A DNA stretch of 64,000 nucleotides, taken from Clostridium sp. C2-6-12 (GTDB lineage Bacteria > Bacillota > Clostridia > Clostridiales > Clostridiaceae). Below the pieces are notes generated by a model that saw only the letters and a program-made list of their open reading frames with translations, did no database searches and was not told the DNA's origin. Numbering within the stretch: the stretch's first letter is position 1; every line of letters starts with the position of its first letter. The stretch covers positions 1 through 64,000 of the forward strand of contig NZ_JAABNP010000003.1 of assembly GCF_009928485.1 (NCBI RefSeq), in the 5' to 3' direction. Made by a program: the position numbers and the translations under genes. This document shows, piece after piece, positions 18,129 to 25,453 of this stretch.

Positions 18129-18437
18129 TTAATTTTTTTCTATTCCAATTGAATTATTGCAGAATTTGCAATCTAATATTTTTTTCAATGCTGTTCCACT
18201 GCTTTGATGACATCTTATTAATTCAGCTTCGTTTACATCTGTCTTGGATAAAGCACATTGTATCATCTTATGTGATATGGTATTTGTAAATACCACCAAC
18301 AAATCAGGTCTTCCAATTTGCTTTTTTAAGTTATTAGGCATTTGAGTAAATACTTTCGCCTTACAATTGTAATCTTTGCATATTCTTTTGTATTCACAAA
18401 CCATTCTATCATGGCCACCAATTATAACAATACTCAT
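18129..18437 (-). CDS. DUF2325 domain protein, 102 aa
   Basis: Small protein starting MSIVIIGGHDRM, with the DUF2325 pattern (a glycine-rich start, central LLVVFTNTISHKM and a C-terminal HQSSGTALKKIL). The family is uncharacterised; members often sit near metal transport or regulation genes. Six cysteines are present, including CKFC close to the end, so metal or redox binding is possible but unproven. GAGAGGGGA supports the start. First gene of an operon with the second AraC regulator. Confidence 0.8.
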   Translation of the reverse strand: MSIVIIGGHDRMVCEYKRICKDYNCKAKVFTQMPNNLKKQIGRPDLLVVFTNTISHKMIQCALSKTDVNEAELIRCHQSSGTALKKILDCKFCNNSIGIEKN

Positions 18438-18494
18438 TTTTCTTTTCCCCTCTCAGCTAATATGTTTTACTTATTTTTAAACTAAAGCACACAA

Positions 18495-18510
18495 GTTAGT
18501 TCTGACTAAC
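18495..18510 (-). promoter_or_regulatory. GTTAG-N6-CTAAC dyad upstream of DUF2325-araC operon
   Basis: Same dyad, spacing and CTATTTA flank as the copy at 15823-15838. It lies 58 bases upstream of the DUF2325 start, just upstream of a possible -35 (TTGTGT). Confidence 0.6.
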
Positions 18511-18618
18511 CTATTTATAAATTTATATATTCCCATTATTTTTATTATAATGCATGTAAAATTAGTCACTAATAATAATAACAATATTAGTACTAAGTTA
18601 CTCTTTCAACATAATTTA

Positions 18619-18670
18619 TATATTAAAATAGCATTAGTTAGATGAAACTAACTAATGCTATTTTAATATA
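18619..18670. repeat. 23-bp perfect inverted repeat with six-base loop
   Basis: Arms at 18619-18641 and 18648-18670 are perfectly complementary, with loop ATGAAA. The inner part of the stem is GTTAG-N6-CTAAC (18637-18652), the same dyad as at the three nearby promoters. A T-rich stretch follows on the plus strand, as in a terminator. It lies between divergent genes, so no known upstream plus-strand transcript would need terminating. Confidence 0.75.
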
Positions 18671-18744
18671 TTTTTTTCAAGTTGTCTACAAACTTCAATG
18701 ACATCTTTTTCAAATATCCTACTTAGCTAAAAACTATTATATAT

Positions 18745-18773
18745 TTGCTGTTCATTATTCAGTATGTTATACT
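18745..18773 (+). promoter_or_regulatory. Promoter of the DtxR-like gene
   Basis: TTGCTG (18745-18750) and TATACT (18768-18773) with 17-bp spacing, about 50 bases upstream of the start. Confidence 0.55.
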
Positions 18774-18825
18774 TACTTCATTAATAATATAACTGGAAAC
18801 TACATATATAAGGAGATAATTTTAT

Positions 18826-19194
18826 ATGACTTTAAATGAATCTGTTGAAAACTATTTAGAAACTATTTTAATATTAAGCAAAAACTTGCCTATGGTTCGT
18901 TCAATCGACGTTGCCACAGAACTTAATTTTAAAAAATCTAGCGTAAGTGTTGCTATGAAAAATTTACGTGAAAAAGAATATATAACTATGACAAATGAAG
19001 GATATATTTCCCTTACTCAAACAGGAAAAGAAATAGCAAATATGGTTTATGAAAAACATACTTTTCTTTCTGGTTGGTTAGAACGTCTTGGTGTAGATGC
19101 TAATACTGCTGCTGAAGATGCATGCCGAATTGAACATGTTATAAGCAATGAGAGTTTTGAAGCTATAAAAAAATACGTTAACAAGAATAAATAA
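18826..19194 (+). CDS. Short DtxR/MntR family metal-dependent regulator, 122 aa
   Basis: The winged helix (about residues 5-65) contains RSIDVATELNFKKSSVSVAM. The dimerisation/metal domain is cut short, with no SH3-like third domain; full DtxR is about 230 aa. Aligning to DtxR, the primary-site ligands C100, E103 and H104 are kept (motif DACRIEH), as is H78. DtxR residues E83 and H98 of the ancillary site are replaced by Ser and Ala, and Met10 by Asn. A Cys at this place favours Fe(II) over Mn(II) in the family. AGGAGATAA supports the start. It may regulate the neighbouring metal genes. Confidence 0.87.
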   Translation: MTLNESVENYLETILILSKNLPMVRSIDVATELNFKKSSVSVAMKNLREKEYITMTNEGYISLTQTGKEIANMVYEKHTFLSGWLERLGVDANTAAEDACRIEHVISNESFEAIKKYVNKNK

Positions 19195-19561
19195 CAGACT
19201 CCATCCAACTGCTTTTCTTCTTATTTGAATCAACTCTGAATAAATCCCTTTTTCATTGTACTCTCATAATGTAAAATTATGTTATACTTTTTTTCTAAAT
19301 AACTCCTGTAACAAAATAACTGCTCCCAAATATAAATCTTTTTATAAGCTAATTCAAATCCTAACCAAGGACTATATTTCAAAAAATCACTCCATATCCT
19401 TCGAATAAAAATTCTTCTAGCATTTTAAAATCACATCATGGTAAATAATTTATATATTATTTTAAATTCCATAGTTAAGAAATTTCAAATCATTTAAGGG
19501 AAATGCCTATATGGAAAAATCTTTTTCTTCAAATATGATTATAAACAAAAAATATCACCTA
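19195..19561. other. Intergenic region before the S4 paralogue
   Basis: About 370 bases without a convincing gene or clear terminator. The metal box and promoter of the S4 paralogue begin at its right end. Confidence 0.5.
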
Positions 19562-19562
19562 T

Positions 19563-19606
19563 TGATAATCATTTTCATTTACTTCGTTTTTATATTATGC
19601 TATATT
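19563..19606 (+). promoter_or_regulatory. Fur-type box and promoter of the S4 paralogue
   Basis: TGATAATCATTTTCA (19563-19577) matches the 7-1-7 Fur consensus TGATAATNATTATCA at all but one position. It abuts a likely -35 TTTACT (19578-19583), with TATATT (19601-19606) 17 bp on. Repression by Fur under iron-replete conditions is expected; a Zur-type protein cannot be excluded. Confidence 0.72.
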
Positions 19607-19661
19607 ATCTATAGGCTTAATTTTATCGCGGCAAATTTCTATTATGGAGATGATAATTATT

Positions 19662-20261
19662 ATGGCAAAAATGAGAACACCAAGATTTAAATTATGTAGA
19701 AGATTAGGTTTAAACGTTATAGGACATCCTAATGCAATGAAGAGATCAAACAACGGCAGTGCTAGAAATGCTAAAAAACTTTCTTCTTATGGAACACAGT
19801 TGTTAGAAAAACAACGTCTAAGAGCATACTATGGAGTTATGGAAAAACAATTCTCTACTTATGTTAAAAAAGCTCTAAATGATAAAGAACAAACTGGTTA
19901 TTCCTTAATTAAGAGATTGGAATGCAGACTTGACAATATTGTTTATCGATTAGGATTTTCAAATTCGGTGGCTGGAGCACGTCAAATGGTAGTGCATGGG
20001 CATTTCTTAGTTAATGGCAAAAAAGTAAATATACCATCCTTCAATGTAAGTATAGGAGATGTTATTACTTTAAAAGAGAAATCTCAAAAAAATGAAACCT
20101 TTAAAAATAATTTTTTATCTAACATTCTTAACACTTATCCTTACTTAGATAAAAATGAACAGGAATTTTCAGGTACTCTTTCAAGATATCCTCTTAGAAA
20201 TGAAGTTCCTATTGAAATAAATGATTCCTTAGTCGTAGAATTCTATTCAAAATTAAGTTAA
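19662..20261 (+). CDS. rpsD: 30S ribosomal protein S4 paralogue, zinc-free form, 199 aa
   Basis: Whole S4 is present: N-terminal domain, the S4 RNA-binding domain (about residues 88-150, [15 protein letters not shown] and [14 protein letters not shown]) and the C-terminal [11 protein letters not shown]4 binds 16S rRNA and starts 30S assembly. Zinc-type S4 has four cysteines near the N-terminus; only one (C12) is left here, so this is the C-minus form. It stands alone, not in the ribosomal operon, behind a Fur-type box, as expected for a spare copy made under metal limitation. The start MAKMRTPRF is preferred over an ATG six codons upstream. Confidence 0.9.
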   Translation: MAKMRTPRFKLCRRLGLNVIGHPNAMKRSNNGSARNAKKLSSYGTQLLEKQRLRAYYGVMEKQFSTYVKKALNDKEQTGYSLIKRLECRLDNIVYRLGFSNSVAGARQMVVHGHFLVNGKKVNIPSFNVSIGDVITLKEKSQKNETFKNNFLSNILNTYPYLDKNEQEFSGTLSRYPLRNEVPIEINDSLVVEFYSKLS

Positions 20262-20277
20262 TAATCAAAATTTTATT

Positions 20278-20322
20278 AAAGGATAACTAAATGATTAAAC
20301 ATAAATAATTTAGTTATCCTTT
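20278..20322 (+). terminator. Hairpin after the S4 paralogue
   Basis: Perfect 15-bp stem (20278-20292 with 20308-20322) and a 15-base loop directly after the gene. The T-run is short, so it may be a weak terminator or RNA 3' stabiliser. Confidence 0.6.
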
Positions 20323-20352
20323 AGCTAATAATTTGAGGGGGGTATTAAATAT

Positions 20353-21066
20353 TTGAAAATAGATACAAAACCAAAAATAATTTGTAGGAATCCTTTCAAA
20401 CATTATTATTTTTGGGAACATAAGATCCTTAATCATGCAAATTTATGGGAGGGATATTTTGATAATCATAATATAACTGAAGCATCTAAAATAGTTTACA
20501 CTGGAATACTGGACAATGATAAGAATATTTTTCACCACGGCTTTGTTGTTTATCCATCTATTTATGAGCTTTTAGGCTTTTTGCAAAATGTTTTTCTTCC
20601 CACAGCTTTTTTTACGTGGTTTGACCGTAATTATGATGATTTCTATATGCCATTAGAACCATATCCAACTGTTGTAAATGAAGTTATTGAACATAACAAA
20701 AACCTAGACTTAGACTTAACCTTAATAAATTCAATGAATGATTCTTATTATTTTTTAAATAACTTATGGTTATTTGAAGAATCAATACTATCCATAGCAT
20801 TAAAATCTTTTTGTGAAAAATTTAATAATGAATGGGACCGAGATTATAATCAAAAAATATTCTTAATGACATTTAACTCACCTTCTGAAGTATTTGATTT
20901 TATCAAAACTTCTATTGGTTGGTCTGATTATGATGAATTTATAGAAGAACAAATTTCTATGAGTTTAGATCAGCTAAAATTCACCTGTGAAAATGCAATA
21001 ATAGAGCCTTTATTAAATAAAAAATTTATAGAAATATTAAACACAACTATTCCAATATTATTTTAA
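20353..21066 (+). CDS. Protein of unknown function, 237 aa
   Basis: I do not recognise this protein. It has no signal peptide or membrane segment and is rich in aromatic residues, Asn and Asp. It probably begins at a TTG (20353) preceded by GAGGGGGG about ten bases upstream. It lies between two genes with Fur-type boxes, so it may be expressed by read-through from the S4 paralogue under metal limitation. The open frame, ribosome-binding site and coding-like composition support a real gene. Confidence 0.65.
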   Translation: MKIDTKPKIICRNPFKHYYFWEHKILNHANLWEGYFDNHNITEASKIVYTGILDNDKNIFHHGFVVYPSIYELLGFLQNVFLPTAFFTWFDRNYDDFYMPLEPYPTVVNEVIEHNKNLDLDLTLINSMNDSYYFLNNLWLFEESILSIALKSFCEKFNNEWDRDYNQKIFLMTFNSPSEVFDFIKTSIGWSDYDEFIEEQISMSLDQLKFTCENAIIEPLLNKKFIEILNTTIPILF

Positions 21067-21188
21067 TATTTCTATTTTAATTTAAAATCAAAAAATATAT
21101 TTAACGAAAAATCATTTTAAATCTATATATTTCTCTGTAATATGAGATTTATGATCAAAATTTTTTTTCAATTTTATTTTAATATTTA

Positions 21189-21237
21189 TTGACAAATTTG
21201 GTTTAATATTATAATATTTACTTGAGAATGATTTTCA
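21189..21237 (+). promoter_or_regulatory. Promoter and Fur-type box of the flavodoxin gene
   Basis: TTGACA (21189-21194) and TAATAT (21212-21217) with 17-bp spacing. Directly downstream, TGAGAATGATTTTCA (21223-21237) is a near-palindromic 7-1-7 Fur box over the expected transcription start, well placed for repression. Confidence 0.8.
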
Positions 21238-21272
21238 TAATTACTTAAAAAATTGAAAGGAGTACTACATAA

Positions 21273-21689
21273 ATGAAAATAGTATATTGGTCTGGAACAG
21301 GAAATACAGAAAAAATGGCTGAATTAATAAAAAACGGAATTATTGAGGCAGGTAAAGAAGCTGAAGCTATCTGCGTTTCCGATGTAAATGTAAATGAACT
21401 TTTAAATGAAGACATATTAGTTTTAGGTTGTTCAGCTATGGGAGATGAAGTACTTGAAGAATCAGAATTTGATCCTTTTATAGATGAAATTTCATCTAAG
21501 ATATCAGGTAAGAAAGTAGCTCTATTTGGATCTTATGGCTGGGGCGATGGAAAATGGATGAGAGATTTTGAAGAAAGAATGATTGGATATGGTTGCAGTA
21601 TTATAGATACACCTCTAATAATTCAAAATGAGCCTGATGGTAGTGAACAAGAGTGTTTAGATTTTGGTAAAAAAATAGCTCTTGCATAA
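21273..21689 (+). CDS. Flavodoxin, 138 aa
   Basis: Short-chain flavodoxin that carries electrons through FMN and replaces ferredoxin when iron is scarce. The N-terminal MKIVYWSGTGNTEKMAELI holds the phosphate-binding SGTGNT loop. Aromatic and glycine loops around FGSYGWGDGKWM contact the flavin ring. Length is typical. The Fur-type box over its promoter predicts induction on iron starvation. GAAAGGAG supports the start. Confidence 0.95.
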   Translation: MKIVYWSGTGNTEKMAELIKNGIIEAGKEAEAICVSDVNVNELLNEDILVLGCSAMGDEVLEESEFDPFIDEISSKISGKKVALFGSYGWGDGKWMRDFEERMIGYGCSIIDTPLIIQNEPDGSEQECLDFGKKIALA

Positions 21690-22085
21690 TTTAAGCTATT
21701 AATTAATTTTTGAAAGGAAAATTTTCAAATTTAGTTTAGTATAAATATTTAATTTGTTAAATATTTTATGGAATATATTAAAAATACTGAATAAATAGCA
21801 CCCAAATTAATTTATTTAGTTATTGATATAAAATTTTATATAAGTTTTGTAATTAACCACCAAAAAGTTTTCAGTTCCACACGCTGAAAAAACTTCACAC
21901 ACATGAATACAAACACACAACTCCTAATGAAAATATATAAGATATTCCATAAAATTATATATAAGACCTTCTTAAATTCATATTGATTTTAAGAAGGCCT
22001 TCTTATTTATTTTAATTGAATTAACCTTAGACATTATTAAAGAAAATAATTATAATAATAACATGTTTATTTTAAGGAGATTAAT
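21690..22085. other. Intergenic region with terminator-like hairpins
   Basis: No gene seen. An imperfect hairpin near 21868-21893 has an AAGTTTTCAG arm. A better terminator (21963-22001, arms AAGACCTTCTTAAA and TTTAAGAAGGCCTT, one mismatch) is followed by T-rich sequence and probably ends plus-strand transcripts. Confidence 0.55.
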
Positions 22086-22943
22086 ATGAATTTTAGCAAG
22101 TTAAACAATAAGACTAAAGGAATAATATTTATAATATTATCAGCCTTTGGGTTTGCAATGATGTCAGCCTTTATTAAGTTATCTGGTGATCTGCCCTCTT
22201 TTCAAAAAACGTTTTTTAGGAATATAGTATCCTTAATTGTTGCCTTCGGACTTATTTTAAAACATTCAAGTAGCTTTTGGGGAAAGAAAGAAAATCAAAA
22301 ATTATTAATATTAAGGTCCACTTTAGGGACTGTTGGAATACTTTTAAATTTTTACTCAATAGATAGATTGGTTTTATCTGATGCAAATATGTTAAATAAA
22401 CTAAGTCCATTTTTTGTAATTATTTTTTCTTGGTTGTTATTAAATGAAAAAATTAATGGAAAGCAGATTTTATCAATAGTTATAGCCTTTATAGGTGCAT
22501 TATTTATAATTAAACCTGCTTTTAATTTAGATGTTATTCCTTCAATTGCTGGAGCTTTAGGAGGAATTGCAGCAGCTGCTGCCTATACCTGTGTAAGAGC
22601 TTTAAGCGGAAGAGAAGCTCCTAATACAATAGTATTTTATTTTTCATTTTTTTCAAGCTTAATAACTTTTCCATTAATGCTTATATCCTATGAACCAATG
22701 ACATTACTTCAGTTTATTCATCTTATTATGGCAGGTATTTTTGCTAGCCTTGGTCAATTTGGGATAACTTTTGCCTATAAATATGCTCCGGCTAGAGAAA
22801 TTTCTATTTTTGATTATACTAATATAATCTTTTCAGCTTTAATAAGTTTATGCTTATTTGGAGTTCTTCCAGACTTCTTAAGTGTTATTGGATATATTGT
22901 TATATTTCTTGCTTCTTTATATATGTTTATATTTAATAAATAA
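22086..22943 (+). CDS. DMT superfamily (EamA) transporter, 285 aa
   Basis: Ten predicted membrane segments in two EamA repeats (about residues 10-135 and 150-283), the fold of small-molecule exporters and uptake carriers of the drug/metabolite superfamily. The substrate cannot be told. TTAAGGAGA lies just upstream of the start. It is monocistronic, with a terminator at 23053-23100. Confidence 0.88.
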   Translation: MNFSKLNNKTKGIIFIILSAFGFAMMSAFIKLSGDLPSFQKTFFRNIVSLIVAFGLILKHSSSFWGKKENQKLLILRSTLGTVGILLNFYSIDRLVLSDANMLNKLSPFFVIIFSWLLLNEKINGKQILSIVIAFIGALFIIKPAFNLDVIPSIAGALGGIAAAAAYTCVRALSGREAPNTIVFYFSFFSSLITFPLMLISYEPMTLLQFIHLIMAGIFASLGQFGITFAYKYAPAREISIFDYTNIIFSALISLCLFGVLPDFLSVIGYIVIFLASLYMFIFNK

Positions 22944-23308
22944 TTCAAATCAAATATTACTCTATATGATCAAATAAATTTATAATTATATCTAATACAA
23001 TATTATGGATATAATTATAAATAACATATTTCCACCTTTATATTATAATTAGCCCAAAAAGTCCCAATATAGCAACATCTACTACATTGGGATTTTGGGG
23101 TTAGTTTAACTTTATATTATGCTTAAATTTAAAAAAGTAATTCCAACTATTCTGTCTTTATCCTAACTCCTTATAATAAGTTAGTTTGCCTGATTACTTA
23201 TCATATAACTTAGTTACAAAATGTATTATTTAAAATTATTCCAATTAAACATCATCTATTTATTCTATAGTTATATCTTCAACATTAGTATTAGTATACA
23301 AATCAATT
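22944..23308. other. Intergenic region between convergent genes
   Basis: Contains the terminator at 23053-23100 and otherwise AT-rich DNA without a recognisable gene. Confidence 0.5.
23053..23100 (+). terminator. Intrinsic terminator after the DMT transporter
   Basis: A long stem pairs CCCAAAAAGTCCCAAT with ATTGGGATTTTGGGG, followed by a T-containing tail. It separates the convergent transporter and YibE/F genes. Confidence 0.75.
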
Positions 23309-24076
23309 CTACTTTTCTTTTACATTGTTATTTAATAAGATTAATTTAGACGTGATAAATGCAGTAATTGGTATGATAAGAATTATTCCTATACCACAAC
23401 ATATAGATTGAAATACTTCTGAACAAAATACCTTTGCGTTTAGAATAGTACTTACGGAATAGTTCAGCTGATTAAAATATATCAATAGAGTCATAAATCC
23501 ACTTATATATGCAAAAAATAATGTATTGGTCATTGTACCTAAAATATCTTTTCCTATATTCATACCTGATTTAAATAATTCCTGCTGAGTTATAAGTAGA
23601 TTATTTTTATAGATTTCATTCATAGATGATGATATTGATATTGATACATCAATAATTGCACCTAATAATCCTATTAATATTTCACATATAACTATTTTTG
23701 AGAAATCAATTTGAACAAATAATGAATAAAAAGAAACCATATCTATCTGTTCATTGCTAAAACCTTGTATTTGAGCATTTATACTCATTTCATACGTAGT
23801 AATCATAACTAAAGCTATTACAATAGTAACTGACAATAAAGATGATACTGTTTTTTTGTTGTAACCATTAATAAAAAATAAACTAAAAAAACTGATTATC
23901 ATAGCTCCTATAAAAGTTACTTTAATTGGATCTATTTTAGCACCTATCAAAATAAGCATAAAGAATAACGTAAAAAAATTTAAAATTAATGTAAAGAAGG
24001 ATTGGACACCTCGTTTGCCACCGATAATTGTCATGATAATCAATAGTATTATTAATAATATTAATATTGTATTCAT
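23309..24076 (-). CDS. YibE/F family membrane protein, 255 aa
   Basis: Second gene of a YibE/F pair. About seven hydrophobic segments are present, and the conserved family region appears as GLLGAIIDVSISISSSMNEI and MNIGKDILGTMTNTLFFAY. The function of YibE/F proteins is not established. The gene starts four bases after the upstream partner, so the pair is co-translated and probably forms one complex. Confidence 0.85.
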   Translation of the reverse strand: MNTILILLIILLIIMTIIGGKRGVQSFFTLILNFFTLFFMLILIGAKIDPIKVTFIGAMIISFFSLFFINGYNKKTVSSLLSVTIVIALVMITTYEMSINAQIQGFSNEQIDMVSFYSLFVQIDFSKIVICEILIGLLGAIIDVSISISSSMNEIYKNNLLITQQELFKSGMNIGKDILGTMTNTLFFAYISGFMTLLIYFNQLNYSVSTILNAKVFCSEVFQSICCGIGIILIIPITAFITSKLILLNNNVKEK

Positions 24077-24079
24077 AAT

Positions 24080-25189
24080 TTATACTTCTCCAATTTTATG
24101 ATTTTTAAGAATTAAAATAGAAATATATACAGTAATGGGAATACTAAGTACAATTCCTATACTACCAACAATCGCTCTCATATACTCCAGGGAAAGATTA
24201 ATACTTAAAATATAAGTTATAGGCACTCCATCTCTTAAGAACAAAATTATAGTTGGAATACTCCCACTTAAATATGCGAAAACTAATGTATTTGCCATTG
24301 TTCCCATAATATCTTGCCCAATCTCTCTTGAAGATTTAATTATAACATTTCTGTGTACATTAGGATTTTTATCATATAGTTCCTTTACTGCTGAAGAAAT
24401 TGAAATTGCTATATCCATTATAGCACCTAAGGTACCTATCATTAATTCAATAAGAAATATAGTTTCAGGTGGTTGAGTAAGAAATTCCATCTCTTCAAAA
24501 TGAACTCCACTCCAATTATTTATTTTAATTACAAGACCTGCAATCAGTATGGACACAAAAGTACCAGCTAAAGTACCTGCAATAGCTGCAATACTCTTTT
24601 TATTTCTACCACACACTATTATTATTGAAAGTATAATAAAAACTACACTAGCTATTATAGAAAACAATATTAAATAATATCCTTTAGTAAATAAATTAAT
24701 TATAACAATTGAAATTATAAGATTAACAAATAAGCTTGCTAATGATCTTGCACCTTTTGCTCCTCCTACTAATAATATTAATATGATAAAAATATTCATT
24801 ATGTATACAATATATTTATCTCTTTTTAGCTCACCTATTTTTACAACTGATATTTCCTTGTTAACAGTTTCTTCAATTGATAAAAAAATTTCATCATTTA
24901 TTGTTAAATCCAAATCATTAGCTTTAGAAAATGATGTAACATTATCAAGTTCAATAGTTTCACCTTTATGAATCCCATTCATGATAATAGCTTGAACTTT
25001 TTGCAACTTCATTAATTCAATTTTTCCATTATCAGTTTTCTTATCAAATTTATGTTCATCTATAGTGATTATTTTCCCAATAGGTTTACTATATAGCTCT
25101 TCATTATTTGAAACAAAAAATAAGCTAAGTAAAGATATAACTATTATCCCCATCCAAAGCATTATTTTTCTTTGCGTAAATTCCTTCAT
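24080..25189 (-). CDS. YibE/F family membrane protein, 369 aa
   Basis: First gene of the pair. An N-terminal membrane segment (about residues 9-27) is followed by an extracytoplasmic domain to about residue 125, then about seven membrane segments. The family region appears as GTLGAIMDIAISISSAVKEL and GQDIMGTMANTLVFAYLSG, parallel to the partner protein. The function is unknown. Confidence 0.87.
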   Translation of the reverse strand: MKEFTQRKIMLWMGIIVISLLSLFFVSNNEELYSKPIGKIITIDEHKFDKKTDNGKIELMKLQKVQAIIMNGIHKGETIELDNVTSFSKANDLDLTINDEIFLSIEETVNKEISVVKIGELKRDKYIVYIMNIFIILILLVGGAKGARSLASLFVNLIISIVIINLFTKGYYLILFSIIASVVFIILSIIIVCGRNKKSIAAIAGTLAGTFVSILIAGLVIKINNWSGVHFEEMEFLTQPPETIFLIELMIGTLGAIMDIAISISSAVKELYDKNPNVHRNVIIKSSREIGQDIMGTMANTLVFAYLSGSIPTIILFLRDGVPITYILSINLSLEYMRAIVGSIGIVLSIPITVYISILILKNHKIGEV

Positions 25190-25323
25190 TTCAGTTTCTC
25201 CTATTTTTATGTCAAATTTATAAAATCATTAAAAATTATACTCTTCTAAATTTATTTAATCAAATATAAACTCATTTTAATTTTTACGTGAAGTAAACAA
25301 AAAAACAATAAATAATCCAATAA

Positions 25324-25362
25324 AATACCCACAAGAAAGTTCAAATACTTCCTGTGGGTATT
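25324..25362 (-). terminator. Intrinsic terminator after the first chemoreceptor gene
   Basis: Stem of AATACCCACAAGAAAGT with ACTTCCTGTGGGTATT, six-base loop and one mismatch, followed on the minus strand by T-rich sequence. It lies about 90 bases after the receptor stop. Confidence 0.8.
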
Positions 25363-25453
25363 CACTTATTTATTTCCCTTTTTCTTCGAAACACAATCTA
25401 ATTTTACTTTTAATTTATAAATCGTGTAACTTTCCTTCTTAAATATTAACTAG

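Noticed and set aside
19511-19690. 59-codon plus-strand frame with one hydrophobic segment
   Set aside because: It runs through the Fur-type box, the promoter and the start of the S4 gene; the ribosome-binding site is weak. Probably translated AT-rich promoter DNA.
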